Positions 14,409-23,357 of a DNA stretch of 64,000 nucleotides are shown here, in pieces. The DNA is taken from positions 200,636 to 264,635 of the forward strand of contig NZ_JXKG01000002.1 of NCBI RefSeq assembly GCF_001885735.1, written 5' to 3'. Numbering within the stretch: position 1 is the first letter of the stretch; every line of letters begins with the position of its first letter. The translations under genes were made by a program, and so were the position numbers. This DNA comes from Enterococcus canintestini (GTDB lineage: Bacteria; Bacillota; Bacilli; Lactobacillales; Enterococcaceae). The notes beneath the pieces were generated by a model. That model was not told the origin of the DNA. It did no database searches and was given only the letters and a program-made list of their open reading frames with translations.

Positions 14409-15365
14409 ATGAAACTAGGTCGCTTTTCCTATCTTTTAGCTTTATTAGCTACACTGACAGCCTGTAGTACCAAAACCACAACAAATGAAACAACAATGAC
14501 AACATCAACATCAGAATCAGTTGCTAAAACCGATTCAACGACTAAAGAAACTACTACTGCTAAATCTACCGGTGTTTCAACTACTACAGTAAGTTCAAGT
14601 GAAAAAAATGTGTCAATTACACTCGCTGGCATTTTTTATACTGAAACAGGAGAAGAAGCTCAAATTCGCAATTTAAGGCAAAATGAATGGGAAATTTTCT
14701 ATCCAACCTCAGAAGGAAATGTAAGTGGTACGTTTACGACAAATTGGCAAGAAACAGATAGTGGAATGCAGTCTGATAGTATGTTAAAAAAATCAGATGG
14801 CAGTGAAAATTTTGAGATCTCAATTCGATACCGTAATGAAGAAAATATTTTTATTACGATGGGAGATGGCAATGTTAATCACGAAATGAAGTTGACGAAA
14901 CAAGCGCCTCAAGTTGATGCCCAATATGAGGAGATTTTAAAGGGTGATTTATCTAGCTTTGCGGGTCAATTTTCTAACGATCAATTCAATCAAACCATTG
15001 CCGAGTCAAATTTTACCTTGGGTGGCTACAGACCAGAAGATTATTTCAACAATCAAACCACAGTTTTTCCGGCAATTGTTCAAAACGGCTATTGGAATGG
15101 GATTACTTCACATGGTAGTTATGAAATTAGACAATCCGATTTACCTAAAAAAGTCGACAACTACTATCTGGTTCACGTTTACGGTGCAAACGCAGGAGCT
15201 AATGATAGAAAAATTACGTTTTATCTGGTACCGCCTTTTGTTAAAGGCCCGGATGGTATTGCCGCAAAAGAAAAACGCGTATTTCAAGTAATGGCTAATG
15301 GATCGCTTTATCCTTTAGAATACCAAAAAGAAAATTGGTGGCAAGATTACCAGCACGAAGAATAA
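14409..15365 (+). CDS. Thr/Ser-rich lipoprotein of unknown function
   Basis: The 318-residue protein has a lipoprotein signal peptide with lipobox LTAC (Cys19) and then about 45 residues made almost only of Thr, Ser, Lys and Glu, a typical linker through the wall. Two extracellular parts follow: a beta-rich segment (residues ~60-170) and a C-terminal segment beginning GDLSSFAGQF that resembles short repeats in other Lactobacillales lipoproteins. No catalytic motif is recognised. ATG 14409 follows AAAGGAG; the longer open frame upstream would put 17 residues before the signal peptide. It is a single-gene unit. A substrate-binding or surface role is a guess only. Confidence 0.75.
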   Translation: MKLGRFSYLLALLATLTACSTKTTTNETTMTTSTSESVAKTDSTTKETTTAKSTGVSTTTVSSSEKNVSITLAGIFYTETGEEAQIRNLRQNEWEIFYPTSEGNVSGTFTTNWQETDSGMQSDSMLKKSDGSENFEISIRYRNEENIFITMGDGNVNHEMKLTKQAPQVDAQYEEILKGDLSSFAGQFSNDQFNQTIAESNFTLGGYRPEDYFNNQTTVFPAIVQNGYWNGITSHGSYEIRQSDLPKKVDNYYLVHVYGANAGANDRKITFYLVPPFVKGPDGIAAKEKRVFQVMANGSLYPLEYQKENWWQDYQHEE

Positions 15366-15558
15366 GTTTTAATCATGTAGAGAATGGATCGTTATGATTT
15401 ATTAAACAAGTACATAAGAAATTACTCTTATGATTAAAACAATAAGATACGTTTCATTGCTTAAACTTGTGTTTCAGAAGAGTTAAAATTAAGTAGTGAG
15501 GGTCGCTTTAATGTTTTGTGAATAAATTTGTTACTGAGATAAAAAGGAGATATGAAAA

Positions 15559-16374
15559 ATGGAACAATACCCACAAGCTTTAACAATCGCAGGCTCTGAT
15601 AGTGATGGATCTGCTGGTATGCAGGCAGATTTACATACATTTTTTGCTAGAAAGGTGTATGGTGCTTCTGTTATGACTGCTTGTGTGGCAGGCAATTCCT
15701 ACGGTATTGAAGCTAGTGTCACATTGCCTTCAACATTTATTGATAAAGAATTTGAATTATTGGCTGCTGATTACAAAATTCGGGCAAGTAAAACGGGAAT
15801 GTTAGCCAATTCTGAATTAATCAAAACTGTTGCTAAAAATTATCGTTTATATGATTTTGGTCCGTTAGTCGTGGATCCGGTAATTGTAACGAAACATGGC
15901 AACATGTTAATTGAAGAAGAGGCACTAAAAACTTTGAAAGAAGAGTTGCTTCCTTTGGCGACAGTTTTGACACCAAATTTCTATGAGGCAGAAAAACTAA
16001 CCGGAATCGCTTTAAGACAAGAACAAGATTTTGTTGCAGCTGCAGCTGTTTTACAAAAAATGGGTGCTAAAAACGTCGTCATAAAAGGTGGCCATCATGA
16101 TGAAAAACAAGAAGAAGTTGTGGATTATTTAGTATTAGAAACAGGGGAAAGCCACTGGTTAAAGGCGCCTTATCACAAAACCAACCGAATTAATGGTACT
16201 GGTGATTCGCTATCTGCCTGTATTGCAGCCGAATTGGCAAAAGGCAACGATGTTTTAACCGCTGTGAAAATTGCCAAAGAATTTGTTAATCATGCTATTG
16301 CAGCTGAATTAATTGTTGGCCACAAATTTGGCCCCATTAATCATTGGGCAGGTAATAATTTTGAGTTAGCCTAA
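15559..16374 (+). CDS. pdxK: Pyridoxine / hydroxymethylpyrimidine kinase (PdxK/ThiD family)
   Basis: The 271-residue ribokinase-superfamily enzyme phosphorylates pyridoxine-type vitamers or hydroxymethylpyrimidine with ATP. AGSDSDGSAGMQADL at the N terminus is the substrate-binding signature, and GTGDSLSACIA near the C terminus is the anion hole with the catalytic Asp; VIKGGHH precedes it. No thiamine gene lies nearby, so a pyridoxal salvage role is slightly favoured, but the two activities cannot be separated by sight. AAGGAG precedes the ATG. It is a single-gene unit bounded by a very strong hairpin. Confidence 0.85.
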   Translation: MEQYPQALTIAGSDSDGSAGMQADLHTFFARKVYGASVMTACVAGNSYGIEASVTLPSTFIDKEFELLAADYKIRASKTGMLANSELIKTVAKNYRLYDFGPLVVDPVIVTKHGNMLIEEEALKTLKEELLPLATVLTPNFYEAEKLTGIALRQEQDFVAAAAVLQKMGAKNVVIKGGHHDEKQEEVVDYLVLETGESHWLKAPYHKTNRINGTGDSLSACIAAELAKGNDVLTAVKIAKEFVNHAIAAELIVGHKFGPINHWAGNNFELA

Positions 16375-16407
16375 GTGTTGTGACTTAAAAATACGGACGA
16401 ATTCCCT

Positions 16408-16463
16408 AAACTAAAAATAAGAGTAAAAGCTTGTAATCAGGCTTTTACTCTTATTTTTAGTTT
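16408..16463. terminator. Very strong hairpin terminator, 23-bp perfect stem
   Basis: The left arm (16408-16430) and right arm (16441-16463) are perfect complements of 23 bases, with loop TTGTAATCAG. The right arm contains an internal T run. It separates pdxK from alsS. The stem is longer than most intrinsic terminators. Confidence 0.8.
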
Positions 16464-16575
16464 AACTTGAACCGTTACTAACTAAGTAACTAAGCACAGT
16501 TTAAAGTCCATAGTTTTCAATTGAAAGAATGTAAAAATATTTTTCTGCAAAACAGATAAAAGAAGTGTATCATCT

Positions 16576-16604
16576 TTGATAAATAAAGAAATGAGTGGTA
16601 TATT
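16576..16604 (+). promoter_or_regulatory. Promoter of alsS-budA
   Basis: TTGATA (16576-16581), a 17-base spacer ending in TG plus one base, and TATATT (16599-16604) form a near-consensus sigma-A promoter with extended -10. It lies about 40 bases before the alsS start. Confidence 0.8.
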
Positions 16605-16646
16605 AACTTTTGTTAGTGATACAGATTTTTAAGGAGATGTAACACA

Positions 16647-18299
16647 GTGAGTAAAAAAGGTGCAGAAATTATTGTTAATAGTTTAGAAAATCATAACGTA
16701 CCATTCATTTTTGGTATTCCAGGTGCCAAAATTGATGGTGTTTTTGATACATTAGCCGATCATGGCCCTAAATTAATTCTTGCTCGTCATGAACAAAATG
16801 CAGCGTTTATGGCCCAAGCAATTGGTCGTTTAACAGGGGAGCCGGGTGTAGTAATTGCTACTAGTGGTCCCGGGGCAAGTAATTTAGCTACAGGATTAGT
16901 AACAGCGACAGCTGAAGGTGATCCAGTTTTAGCCTTAGCCGGTCAAGTAAAACGTTCAGATTTATCAAAATTAACCCACCAAAGTATGAATAATGCAGCA
17001 TTATTTGCACCAATTACTAAATATAGTTCTGAAATACAAGATCCAAATACTCTTTCAGAAAATATTGCCAATGCTTATCGCATCGCAAAAACAGCTAAAA
17101 AAGGGGCAAGTTTTTTATCGATCCCGCAAGATGTCACTGATGGAAAAGTTAACGGAGAAGCGATCAAACCTTTGGCAACGCCAAAACTAGGGGCTGCTTC
17201 TGATGCAGATATTAATGAATTAGTAAAACGTATCAAGGAAGCAAAATTACCCACTCTATTAGTAGGCATGCGAGCTTCTGGTAAAAAAGAAACAGCAGCG
17301 ATTCGATTATTGGTTGAAAAAACCGGCATTCCTGTTGTGGAAACTTTTCAAGGTGCGGGTATTATTTCTAGAAAATTAGAAGATCACTTTTTTGGCCGTG
17401 TGGGATTATTCCGCAATCAACCAGGAGACATGTTGTTAAAACGTAGTGATTTAGTAGTAGCAGTGGGATATGATCCAATTGAGTATGAAGCTAGAAACTG
17501 GAATGCAGAAAAAGATGCGCGCATTGTTGTCATCGATGAAGTACCAATGGAAATTGATCAATATATGCAACCAGAAGTAGAACTAATTGGTAATATTGAA
17601 AAAACAATTAAAAAGTTAAGTGAAGCCATTGAAAATTATCATTTATCAACAGATGCTAACCATTACCTAGCGACTTTACAAGCAAAATTGAGCCATAATA
17701 CGCAAGAATATCCAATCAAGCAAGGAAAGGTTCATCCTTTGGAAATTATTGATACTTTACAAAAAAGTGTTTCAGATGAAATGACGGTTACTGTGGACGT
17801 AGGTAGCCATTATATTTGGATGGCTCGTCATTTCCGTAGTTATGAACCAAGACATTTATTGTTTAGTAATGGGATGCAAACATTAGGTGTTGCTCTTCCA
17901 TGGGCGATTTCAGCTGCATTGGTACGCCCAAATACGCAAATTTTCTCCATTTCAGGAGATGGTGGCTTTTTATTTTCTGCTCAAGAATTAGAAACAGCAG
18001 TACGCTTAAAACAAAAAATTATCCATCTTATTTGGAACGATGGAAGTTACAATATGGTGGAATTCCAAGAAGAAATGAAATATGATCGTTCATCAGGTGT
18101 GCATTTTGGTTCTGTTGATTTTGTGAAATATGCTGAGGCTTTTGGTGCCAAAGGCTTAAGAGCTACTTCAAAATCAGAGCTAGAAAAAGCAATTGAAGAA
18201 GGCTTAGCTACCGATGGCCCGGTAATAATTGATATCCCCGTTGATTACGCAGATAACAAAGAATTAGGCAAGACAATTTTACCCGATCAATTTTATTAA
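16647..18299 (+). CDS. alsS: Catabolic acetolactate synthase
   Basis: This thiamine-diphosphate enzyme condenses two pyruvates to acetolactate, the first step of acetoin formation. The 550 residues show the ThDP fold: Glu49 in [10 protein letters not shown] contacts the cofactor, GPGASNL is in the first domain, and [17 protein letters not shown] is the ThDP-Mg motif. Pairing with budA instead of a regulatory small subunit (ilvN) identifies the catabolic, pH-homeostasis form. The start is GTG, with AAGGAGATG eight bases upstream. A 7-bp hairpin (18318-18335) lies between it and budA, without a T run. Confidence 0.95.
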   Translation: MSKKGAEIIVNSLENHNVPFIFGIPGAKIDGVFDTLADHGPKLILARHEQNAAFMAQAIGRLTGEPGVVIATSGPGASNLATGLVTATAEGDPVLALAGQVKRSDLSKLTHQSMNNAALFAPITKYSSEIQDPNTLSENIANAYRIAKTAKKGASFLSIPQDVTDGKVNGEAIKPLATPKLGAASDADINELVKRIKEAKLPTLLVGMRASGKKETAAIRLLVEKTGIPVVETFQGAGIISRKLEDHFFGRVGLFRNQPGDMLLKRSDLVVAVGYDPIEYEARNWNAEKDARIVVIDEVPMEIDQYMQPEVELIGNIEKTIKKLSEAIENYHLSTDANHYLATLQAKLSHNTQEYPIKQGKVHPLEIIDTLQKSVSDEMTVTVDVGSHYIWMARHFRSYEPRHLLFSNGMQTLGVALPWAISAALVRPNTQIFSISGDGGFLFSAQELETAVRLKQKIIHLIWNDGSYNMVEFQEEMKYDRSSGVHFGSVDFVKYAEAFGAKGLRATSKSELEKAIEEGLATDGPVIIDIPVDYADNKELGKTILPDQFY

Positions 18300-18378
18300 A
18301 TTTTAGATATTTACGTGGTTTATGTATTCATAAACGAATTCTATGTTTTTCTAAAGTCAAAATAGGAGAGGATTTAAT

Positions 18379-19092
18379 ATGACTGTGAAAACGACAAGTT
18401 ACCTTTATCAACATGGAACCTTAGGTGGTCTAATGCAAGATTTAATGGACGGCACTGAAAAAATTGGTACACTGTCTAAGTATGGCGATTTTGGGTTGGG
18501 AACATTAGAAGGATCCAATGGCGAAGTTATTTTTTTAGACGGTACAATTTATCATGCTGGTGAAACAGGAAAAATTAATCGATTAACAGGAGCAGAATTA
18601 ACGCCGTATGCAGCAGTTACGCAATTTGAATCGGACCGTAATTTTTTTGTTACTGCCAGTGATGATGATGCTCTGAAAACAGAAATTTTGCAAAAAATTA
18701 GTCATAATTTATTTGCTGCGATTAAAATTCATGGGACATTTACACATATGCATGTACGCGTAGCTCCCAAACAAGTGAAGCCATATCCGCGCTTTGTAGA
18801 AATAGCGCGCAATCAACCTGAGTTTGAAGCAACTGACATAACTGGGACGATTGTGGGGTTTTTCACGCCCGAATTATTTCACGGGGCTGCTGCCGCGGGT
18901 TTTCATCTACATTTTATTAGTGATGACCATAAATTTGGTGGACATGTACTAGATTTTACAATAGCTAAAGGAAAAGTAGAACTAATGGAATTAGCGGAAT
19001 TTAGACAACATTTTCCTACCGAAAATCCGGAGTATTTAGAAAAAGAAATCGAAATTTCAAAAATAGCTAACGACATTAAAGAAGCCGAATAA
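18379..19092 (+). CDS. budA: Alpha-acetolactate decarboxylase
   Basis: BudA (AlsD) converts acetolactate to acetoin, a neutral product that spares the cell acid. The 237-residue protein has the zinc-site pattern GFHLHFISDDHKFGGH, giving the three histidine ligands, and the family's N-terminal QHGTLGGLM-type segment. Length is normal. The ATG follows AGGAGAGG. It lies 79 bases after alsS with no terminator between, so both are expected on one transcript from the promoter at 16576-16604. Confidence 0.95.
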   Translation: MTVKTTSYLYQHGTLGGLMQDLMDGTEKIGTLSKYGDFGLGTLEGSNGEVIFLDGTIYHAGETGKINRLTGAELTPYAAVTQFESDRNFFVTASDDDALKTEILQKISHNLFAAIKIHGTFTHMHVRVAPKQVKPYPRFVEIARNQPEFEATDITGTIVGFFTPELFHGAAAAGFHLHFISDDHKFGGHVLDFTIAKGKVELMELAEFRQHFPTENPEYLEKEIEISKIANDIKEAE

Positions 19093-19149
19093 AAAATAAT
19101 AGCTAAGGTAGCGGATTTCATATTAATTTTGAAAAAAGAATGCGTAATA

Positions 19150-19197
19150 AAAAAACTTTAGAAAAACGATTAATAATTTGTTTTTCTAAAGTTTTTT
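19150..19197. terminator. Bidirectional terminator between budA and the phosphoesterase gene
   Basis: A perfect 18-bp stem (AAAAAACTTTAGAAAAAC and its complement) with a 12-base loop and T runs on both strands separates two convergent genes. Confidence 0.9.
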
Positions 19198-19204
19198 AGT
19201 ATCA

Positions 19205-20527
19205 CTATTTTAATGGCTGGACGACTATTTTTTGATCTGATAAATTATCGTCTTGTAGACTATAGTCAAGATATTGTTGTAAAAAAGGAGAATATTTTTT
19301 TAAGTTATCATAAGCTTCGGAGTCTTTTATAGCTGCTATTTGGTTTGAAGAATAATTATCATTACCAGTAAAATAGTTATAATTAACTTTTGCCACTAAC
19401 TTTGCGACAGGGTCTAAAATTTCTTCATCTCTAACATTTTGTTCCAATAGTTGTTGATAAGCTAGTCTTTCACCATCTTTTATAAAAAGATTCTTTAAAT
19501 AGGTATTGTGATGACGCAAATTTTGATCAGTTTTTTTATTTTCTTTTGCCCATGTTTCGACATTAACTTGTTTACGCTTATAAATAATTCGATTAGCTTG
19601 GAGTTGTAATTCACCATAACTATGATCTGCAATTGCAAAGGAACTCGTAACAACTTCTATGATTGATGTTTCTCCCGTTGGATCTTTCATGATGTCTTGA
19701 GCATGAATATGACCAGAAAACACGATGGGAACGTGATATTTAGCAAAAAGTTTTTTTACAATCTTATCGTTTGAGAGAACATATCCTTTATAAATAAGAG
19801 GGTTATGTTTAAACAAATTGTGATGCATAAAAACAATGGGGATTTTCTGATTGTTTTCGGTGGTTTTTAACCTGTCTTCAAGCCAAGTGAGCGTAGCTTC
19901 TTTTACTTGTCCACCAGTATGTGGTTGGGCACGACTATTCTGAATCGGATATTCATTTGTGTCTAAAAAAATGAAATCATACGTTTTGTTAATATTTACC
20001 GCATAACTTAATGAAGCAGAATCCGTATCAAAAGCCATTTTATACCCATCAGGAAAAAACTGTTTAAAGTCTGCCGGTGAAACTTGGTCGATTCGCTCTT
20101 TTTTATCTTCTTGATACTTTCTAGCCCAACCGTCATAAATATCATGATTACCCGGGATGGCCAAAACGGGAATATCAATAGCTTTTAATGGAGAAAAAAT
20201 TTGTGCCATTTCTTTGGCACTTTGCCTTTCACCGTTTAAGGTTAAGTCACCTGTTAATATAATGGCTGCAGGCCGTTCTTTTTTTGCTTTTGCGACAAAT
20301 GCGCTTAATGATGCTACTTGATAATCCAAATCTTTTCCGGCCGCTGTTTTTTTGATAAACTGAAATTCTTTTCCGTCATCGTGAAGCGACGGGGCAATAA
20401 AGTGAATGTCTGTAGCTATCCAAAAGATATCATTAGTCGAGAAACTTTTTGCGAATTTTTCATTTTCTTGGCAGCCGGCTAAAAAGAAATTAGTGCATAA
20501 TAGCAAAAACAGTAATATTTTTTTCAT
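19205..20527 (-). CDS. Lipoprotein calcineurin-like metallophosphoesterase
   Basis: The 440-residue protein starts with a lipoprotein signal (LAGC, Cys19) and is therefore anchored outside the membrane. The metallophosphoesterase blocks are complete: TDIHFIAP, GDLTLNG, GNHD, MHHN and SGHIHAQD, supplying the two-metal site. Secreted members of this family hydrolyse phosphomonoesters, nucleotides or phospholipid headgroups; the substrate here is unknown. ATG 20527 follows GGGAG by eight bases; a GTG three codons upstream overlaps the site. It is monocistronic and convergent with budA. The C-terminal 120 residues after the HIHAQD block are unassigned. Confidence 0.85.
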   Translation of the reverse strand: MKKILLFLLLCTNFFLAGCQENEKFAKSFSTNDIFWIATDIHFIAPSLHDDGKEFQFIKKTAAGKDLDYQVASLSAFVAKAKKERPAAIILTGDLTLNGERQSAKEMAQIFSPLKAIDIPVLAIPGNHDIYDGWARKYQEDKKERIDQVSPADFKQFFPDGYKMAFDTDSASLSYAVNINKTYDFIFLDTNEYPIQNSRAQPHTGGQVKEATLTWLEDRLKTTENNQKIPIVFMHHNLFKHNPLIYKGYVLSNDKIVKKLFAKYHVPIVFSGHIHAQDIMKDPTGETSIIEVVTSSFAIADHSYGELQLQANRIIYKRKQVNVETWAKENKKTDQNLRHHNTYLKNLFIKDGERLAYQQLLEQNVRDEEILDPVAKLVAKVNYNYFTGNDNYSSNQIAAIKDSEAYDNLKKYSPFLQQYLDYSLQDDNLSDQKIVVQPLK

Positions 20528-20715
20528 TATTCTCACTCCCGCAGTTTATGATAGCACAAAGAAGAATTACAAGTTGAAATTTTCCATGCGAATTACTGAT
20601 TGATTTAAAACGATAGGAAGTCTTTTTAAAGACTTTACAGTAATGTCGGGGCTTTTACAAGGGAGGAATAAAGATAAGATTTATTTTAGTGATTACTTTT
20701 GAAAACACCTCCAAT

Positions 20716-20744
20716 TTGCTTTCAAGAGAAGCTTCTTGTATAAT
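20716..20744 (+). promoter_or_regulatory. Promoter of the 42-residue protein
   Basis: TTGCTT (20716-20721) and a perfect TATAAT (20739-20744) are separated by 17 bases, about 85 bases before the small gene. The earlier part of this gap (20537-20715) holds only a weak hairpin at about 20619-20637. Confidence 0.6.
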
Positions 20745-20828
20745 CAGTAGGCGCTGAGTGGATAGACAGCAAGTAGTAAAACTATAGTAGGTAATTTAGT
20801 AGCAGGTTGAGCTAATCAAGGAGAAAAA

Positions 20829-20957
20829 ATGAATACAAAAGAAAAAATGCTAGAATTAATTAAGAAAAAACAAGGTGGCGGACGCGTAAAAGAAATGCAA
20901 GCCCCAAAAAACGATCGCAAGAATATGCGCAAAGGACCCAAAATTTATAATAAATAG
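20829..20957 (+). CDS. Small basic protein, 42 residues, unknown function
   Basis: An ATG with AAGGAG five bases upstream opens a 42-codon frame ending in TAG. The product starts MNTKEKMLELIKKKQGGG and continues with a Lys/Arg/Asn/Pro-rich tail (RKNMRKGPKIYNK). About a third of the residues are Lys or Arg; there is no membrane segment and no cysteine. An N-terminal amphipathic helix followed by a glycine hinge and a basic tail would suit RNA, ribosome or DNA binding, but that is inference. It has its own promoter and an immediate strong terminator, which supports a real single-gene unit. I do not recognise a named family. Confidence 0.7.
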   Translation: MNTKEKMLELIKKKQGGGRVKEMQAPKNDRKNMRKGPKIYNK

Positions 20958-20960
20958 CTT

Positions 20961-20999
20961 AAAAAGTGTACTTTCTTAATGAGAAAGTACACTTTTTAT
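20961..20999 (+). terminator. Rho-independent terminator after the 42-residue gene
   Basis: A perfect 16-bp stem (AAAAAGTGTACTTTCT / AGAAAGTACACTTTTT) with five-base loop starts three bases after the stop codon. Confidence 0.92.
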
Positions 21000-21185
21000 T
21001 ACCACTAATTAGATGGCCTCTGGATTTATTTATTGTTTAGCTGCTTTTATTACTTGTCAGACTATAAATTTGTTACTTTACCAAAAATGAAATTAACTGA
21101 AAATTTAATGGAGCGGATTTATAAAAATAAGTTCACTATCATAATAATATGTAAACTAAAAGGATATCGCAATTTATTAATTAAA

Positions 21186-21226
21186 AGAAAAAACCGCCTT
21201 TGAATGAAGAAATCATTCGAGGCGGT
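21186..21226 (-). terminator. Terminator of the minus-strand hydrolase operon
   Basis: On the minus strand an ACCGCC-type stem with inner TCATTC/GAATGA pairing is followed by TTTTTTCTTTT. The 185 bases between this and the preceding terminator contain no gene or clear signal. Confidence 0.85.
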
Positions 21227-21252
21227 CAAACTGGAATGTTGTTTTTCAAATT

Positions 21253-22035
21253 TTAATTAGCTAAATAGGAAGAAAAGAACGATAATGTTTGAGGCAACGC
21301 CAATTCCCAATAACCTTCACCGTGGACTGTTCCTGCGATTAGTTTTACATCACTGGGAACGTCAACATCAGCAAGTGCCTGCTGTAACTTTAAGACACCG
21401 CTAATTGGAACTAATTCATGTAATGAATTCGCTAAAAATACAGGGCCACTTTTTGAACTGACGCGGGTCAGCGGAGTAGCTGATTTTAATAGGTTTAAAT
21501 CATTACGTACATAATTTAAAATAAACCATTTATAAAATTGATCATTGTTGCCATCTTGATCAATTTCGCGACTTTCATGGGCATCAAAATGTTGCTCTTT
21601 ATTCATTACTGCTTTTACTTCAGGATGTTGTGTCACCCAATCATACATATCGATAATTCCTGACCATGATGCAGTAGGAATGCCTTTTTGCAAAGCCAGT
21701 TCAACAGCTAAATTGCCACCGGCAGAAGCACCCAAGGCAAAAATTGGCATATTAGCTGCTAATGTATTTTTTTTCGTCCAAGCATATGCATTGAAAACGT
21801 CCGTCAGAGCACTAGGATAAAGATCAGCAGGAGCAAGGCGATAATTGGGGGCGACGACAAAGAAACCTTCATTGACAAATTTTTCAGCTAGAAAACTTTC
21901 TTTTTCTTTATCTCCACGAAACCAACCACCACCATGGATTAATAATAGGGTTGCTTTTGGCTTTGTATCTGGTGCATAGGTATCTAGTTTTAAATCATTG
22001 CCGCTATCATAAACGATATCTTGAGTAATTTTCAT
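21253..22035 (-). CDS. Alpha/beta hydrolase, esterase/lipase-like (HSL type)
   Basis: The 260-residue protein has the HGGGW oxyanion motif (residues 34-38) and the nucleophile elbow GASAGG (Ser103), as in hormone-sensitive-lipase-type carboxylesterases. A downstream HGEGYW supplies a likely catalytic His. No signal peptide is seen, so it is cytosolic. ATG 22035 is preceded by AGGAG with eight-base spacing; a GTG three codons upstream overlaps that site. It is the last of three close minus-strand genes, after the isochorismatase-like gene, and shares their terminator. The substrate is unknown; a small ester is likely. Confidence 0.82.
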   Translation of the reverse strand: MKITQDIVYDSGNDLKLDTYAPDTKPKATLLLIHGGGWFRGDKEKESFLAEKFVNEGFFVVAPNYRLAPADLYPSALTDVFNAYAWTKKNTLAANMPIFALGASAGGNLAVELALQKGIPTASWSGIIDMYDWVTQHPEVKAVMNKEQHFDAHESREIDQDGNNDQFYKWFILNYVRNDLNLLKSATPLTRVSSKSGPVFLANSLHELVPISGVLKLQQALADVDVPSDVKLIAGTVHGEGYWELALPQTLSFFSSYLAN

Positions 22036-22046
22036 CGTGATCACTC

Positions 22047-22415
22047 CTAAATCAGATTGTTGGGATCATCAGGCTGTAGTGATAAAATTTGATCAATTGT
22101 TTTTCGTAATGCTTGTTGTGCTTGTTCGTATTGGGGTAATTGATCCCCAAATTTTTCATTGAATCCAGCTAAACCATTACTAACAAATGCCATTTCGTAT
22201 TGATAAACTGCATCGTACTGAGTTGTAAAATCTTTTAGCAAATCCATCTGATTGCCAGCAAGTTGCAATGCCATTTGAGTTACACGAAAATCCGTATAGG
22301 CGAGTTCAAATTGGACCGCCCAAGCCCGCATAAATTCATGTTGATTTTTAATATGCAAAAAGTGATGCTCTACTGTCCAAGCTAAATTTTTTAAAGAGCC
22401 TTGAATGTCTAACAT
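22047..22415 (-). CDS. Unknown 122-residue cytosolic protein in hydrolase operon
   Basis: The product is rich in Gln, Leu and aromatic residues, predicted largely alpha-helical, with no signal peptide, membrane segment, cysteine or recognised motif. Its pattern of amphipathic helices suggests a helical bundle. It lies between an isochorismatase-like hydrolase (18 bases upstream) and an alpha/beta hydrolase (11 bases downstream), so it is surely co-expressed with them. GGAGA precedes the ATG. It may be an accessory or binding protein of the same pathway, but nothing in the sequence shows this directly. Confidence 0.65.
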   Translation of the reverse strand: MLDIQGSLKNLAWTVEHHFLHIKNQHEFMRAWAVQFELAYTDFRVTQMALQLAGNQMDLLKDFTTQYDAVYQYEMAFVSNGLAGFNEKFGDQLPQYEQAQQALRKTIDQILSLQPDDPNNLI

Positions 22416-22433
22416 ACAAACATCTCCTATTTT

Positions 22434-23054
22434 TTATTCTAATTTCAAGAAAATTCCTTTGTCTTGCATTGCCTTTACAAATTTTGCTACCGTATCCGTT
22501 CGATTCCAATCCCGCTGGAATTCACAAGCTAATTGGGCAAAGGTGGTCATTTTAGCCCCCGCTTGTTCAACACGATGAAGTGCCATTTCGTGTGCGATTT
22601 TACTCGTGCCGCCAACAGCATCAACAACAGGATAAACCTCATAGCCTTCTTTTAATGCATCCAAAGTAGGGAAGGTTAGGCAGGCTTCTGTCCATAAGGC
22701 AGCAATAATAATTTTCTTTTTGCCAGTGGACTTCACTGCATCGTTAAATTCCTGATCTTCCCACGCATTGATAGAGGTACGATCATAACTTGGTAAATCT
22801 TTTACCAGTTCTTTTAACTGAGGAATAGTATCTTTGTTGCGTCCAGTTGCCACATTAACTGTTGATACAATTGTGGGAACATTGTAAGCACGCATTAAAG
22901 CAGTTAAATTTGTAATACTTTCAACCAGTTCATGGCGGTTCATCGAATTAATCGAGTTGACTTGAGTCGGTTGGTAGTCAATTAAAACAAAAACACTATT
23001 GTCGGGGGAAAGTAGTTCATCTTTTTGGGGATTTCTTGGTTCATAACTTGTCAT
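22434..23054 (-). CDS. Isochorismatase-family cysteine hydrolase (YcaC-like)
   Basis: The 206-residue protein matches the cysteine hydrolase fold shared by isochorismatase, nicotinamidase and YcaC. Asp26 (FVLIDYQ) and Cys125 (ALWTEACLTF) are the expected catalytic residues, with the cis-peptide region just before the Cys. YcaC-like members often have unknown amide substrates. The ATG at 23054 has AAGGAGG nine bases upstream; the frame stays open for 16 further codons upstream, without a site. It is the first gene of the minus-strand operon. Confidence 0.82.
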   Translation of the reverse strand: MTSYEPRNPQKDELLSPDNSVFVLIDYQPTQVNSINSMNRHELVESITNLTALMRAYNVPTIVSTVNVATGRNKDTIPQLKELVKDLPSYDRTSINAWEDQEFNDAVKSTGKKKIIIAALWTEACLTFPTLDALKEGYEVYPVVDAVGGTSKIAHEMALHRVEQAGAKMTTFAQLACEFQRDWNRTDTVAKFVKAMQDKGIFLKLE

Positions 23055-23147
23055 AGTAAAATGCCTCCTTAATTTTGCGCAATATTTTGCTCTTAAAATC
23101 AATATACTGCCGTTTTTTAAATAAGGAAAGTAATCTGACTCCCTAAA

Positions 23148-23161
23148 AGGAATCGCTTACA
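23148..23161 (-). promoter_or_regulatory. Possible cre-like site upstream of the isochorismatase operon
   Basis: On the minus strand TGTAAGCGATTCCT matches the CcpA cre consensus TGWAANCGNTNWCA at 12 of 14 positions. It lies about 94 bases before the start codon and upstream of a possible -10 (TATATT, minus strand, near 23101-23106). It would mean catabolite control, but a match of this quality can occur by chance. Confidence 0.25.
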
Positions 23162-23261
23162 TTTTTTTAAAGTAAATCATTTAGATAAATGTGATGTAAA
23201 AGAACTGTTGTTTAAGTAAACTCTATTTTAATCTCCTCAAATTCAGCGATACAAAAATTTA

Positions 23262-23292
23262 AAGAAAAAAACACCTCGCTCGGGAGGTGTTT
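23262..23292 (-). terminator. Terminator of the SOS-boxed small gene
   Basis: On the minus strand a 9-bp stem AAACACCTC / GAGGTGTTT is followed by TTTTTTTCTTT. It ends the small membrane-protein gene. The remaining 207 bases to the isochorismatase start hold only promoter-like sequence. Confidence 0.85.
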
Positions 23293-23357
23293 AAACAAAA
23301 TTTTAGAAGGGAAAAACTATATTCTGACTAAAAAAGATGCAAGTTGCAAAATTTGAT

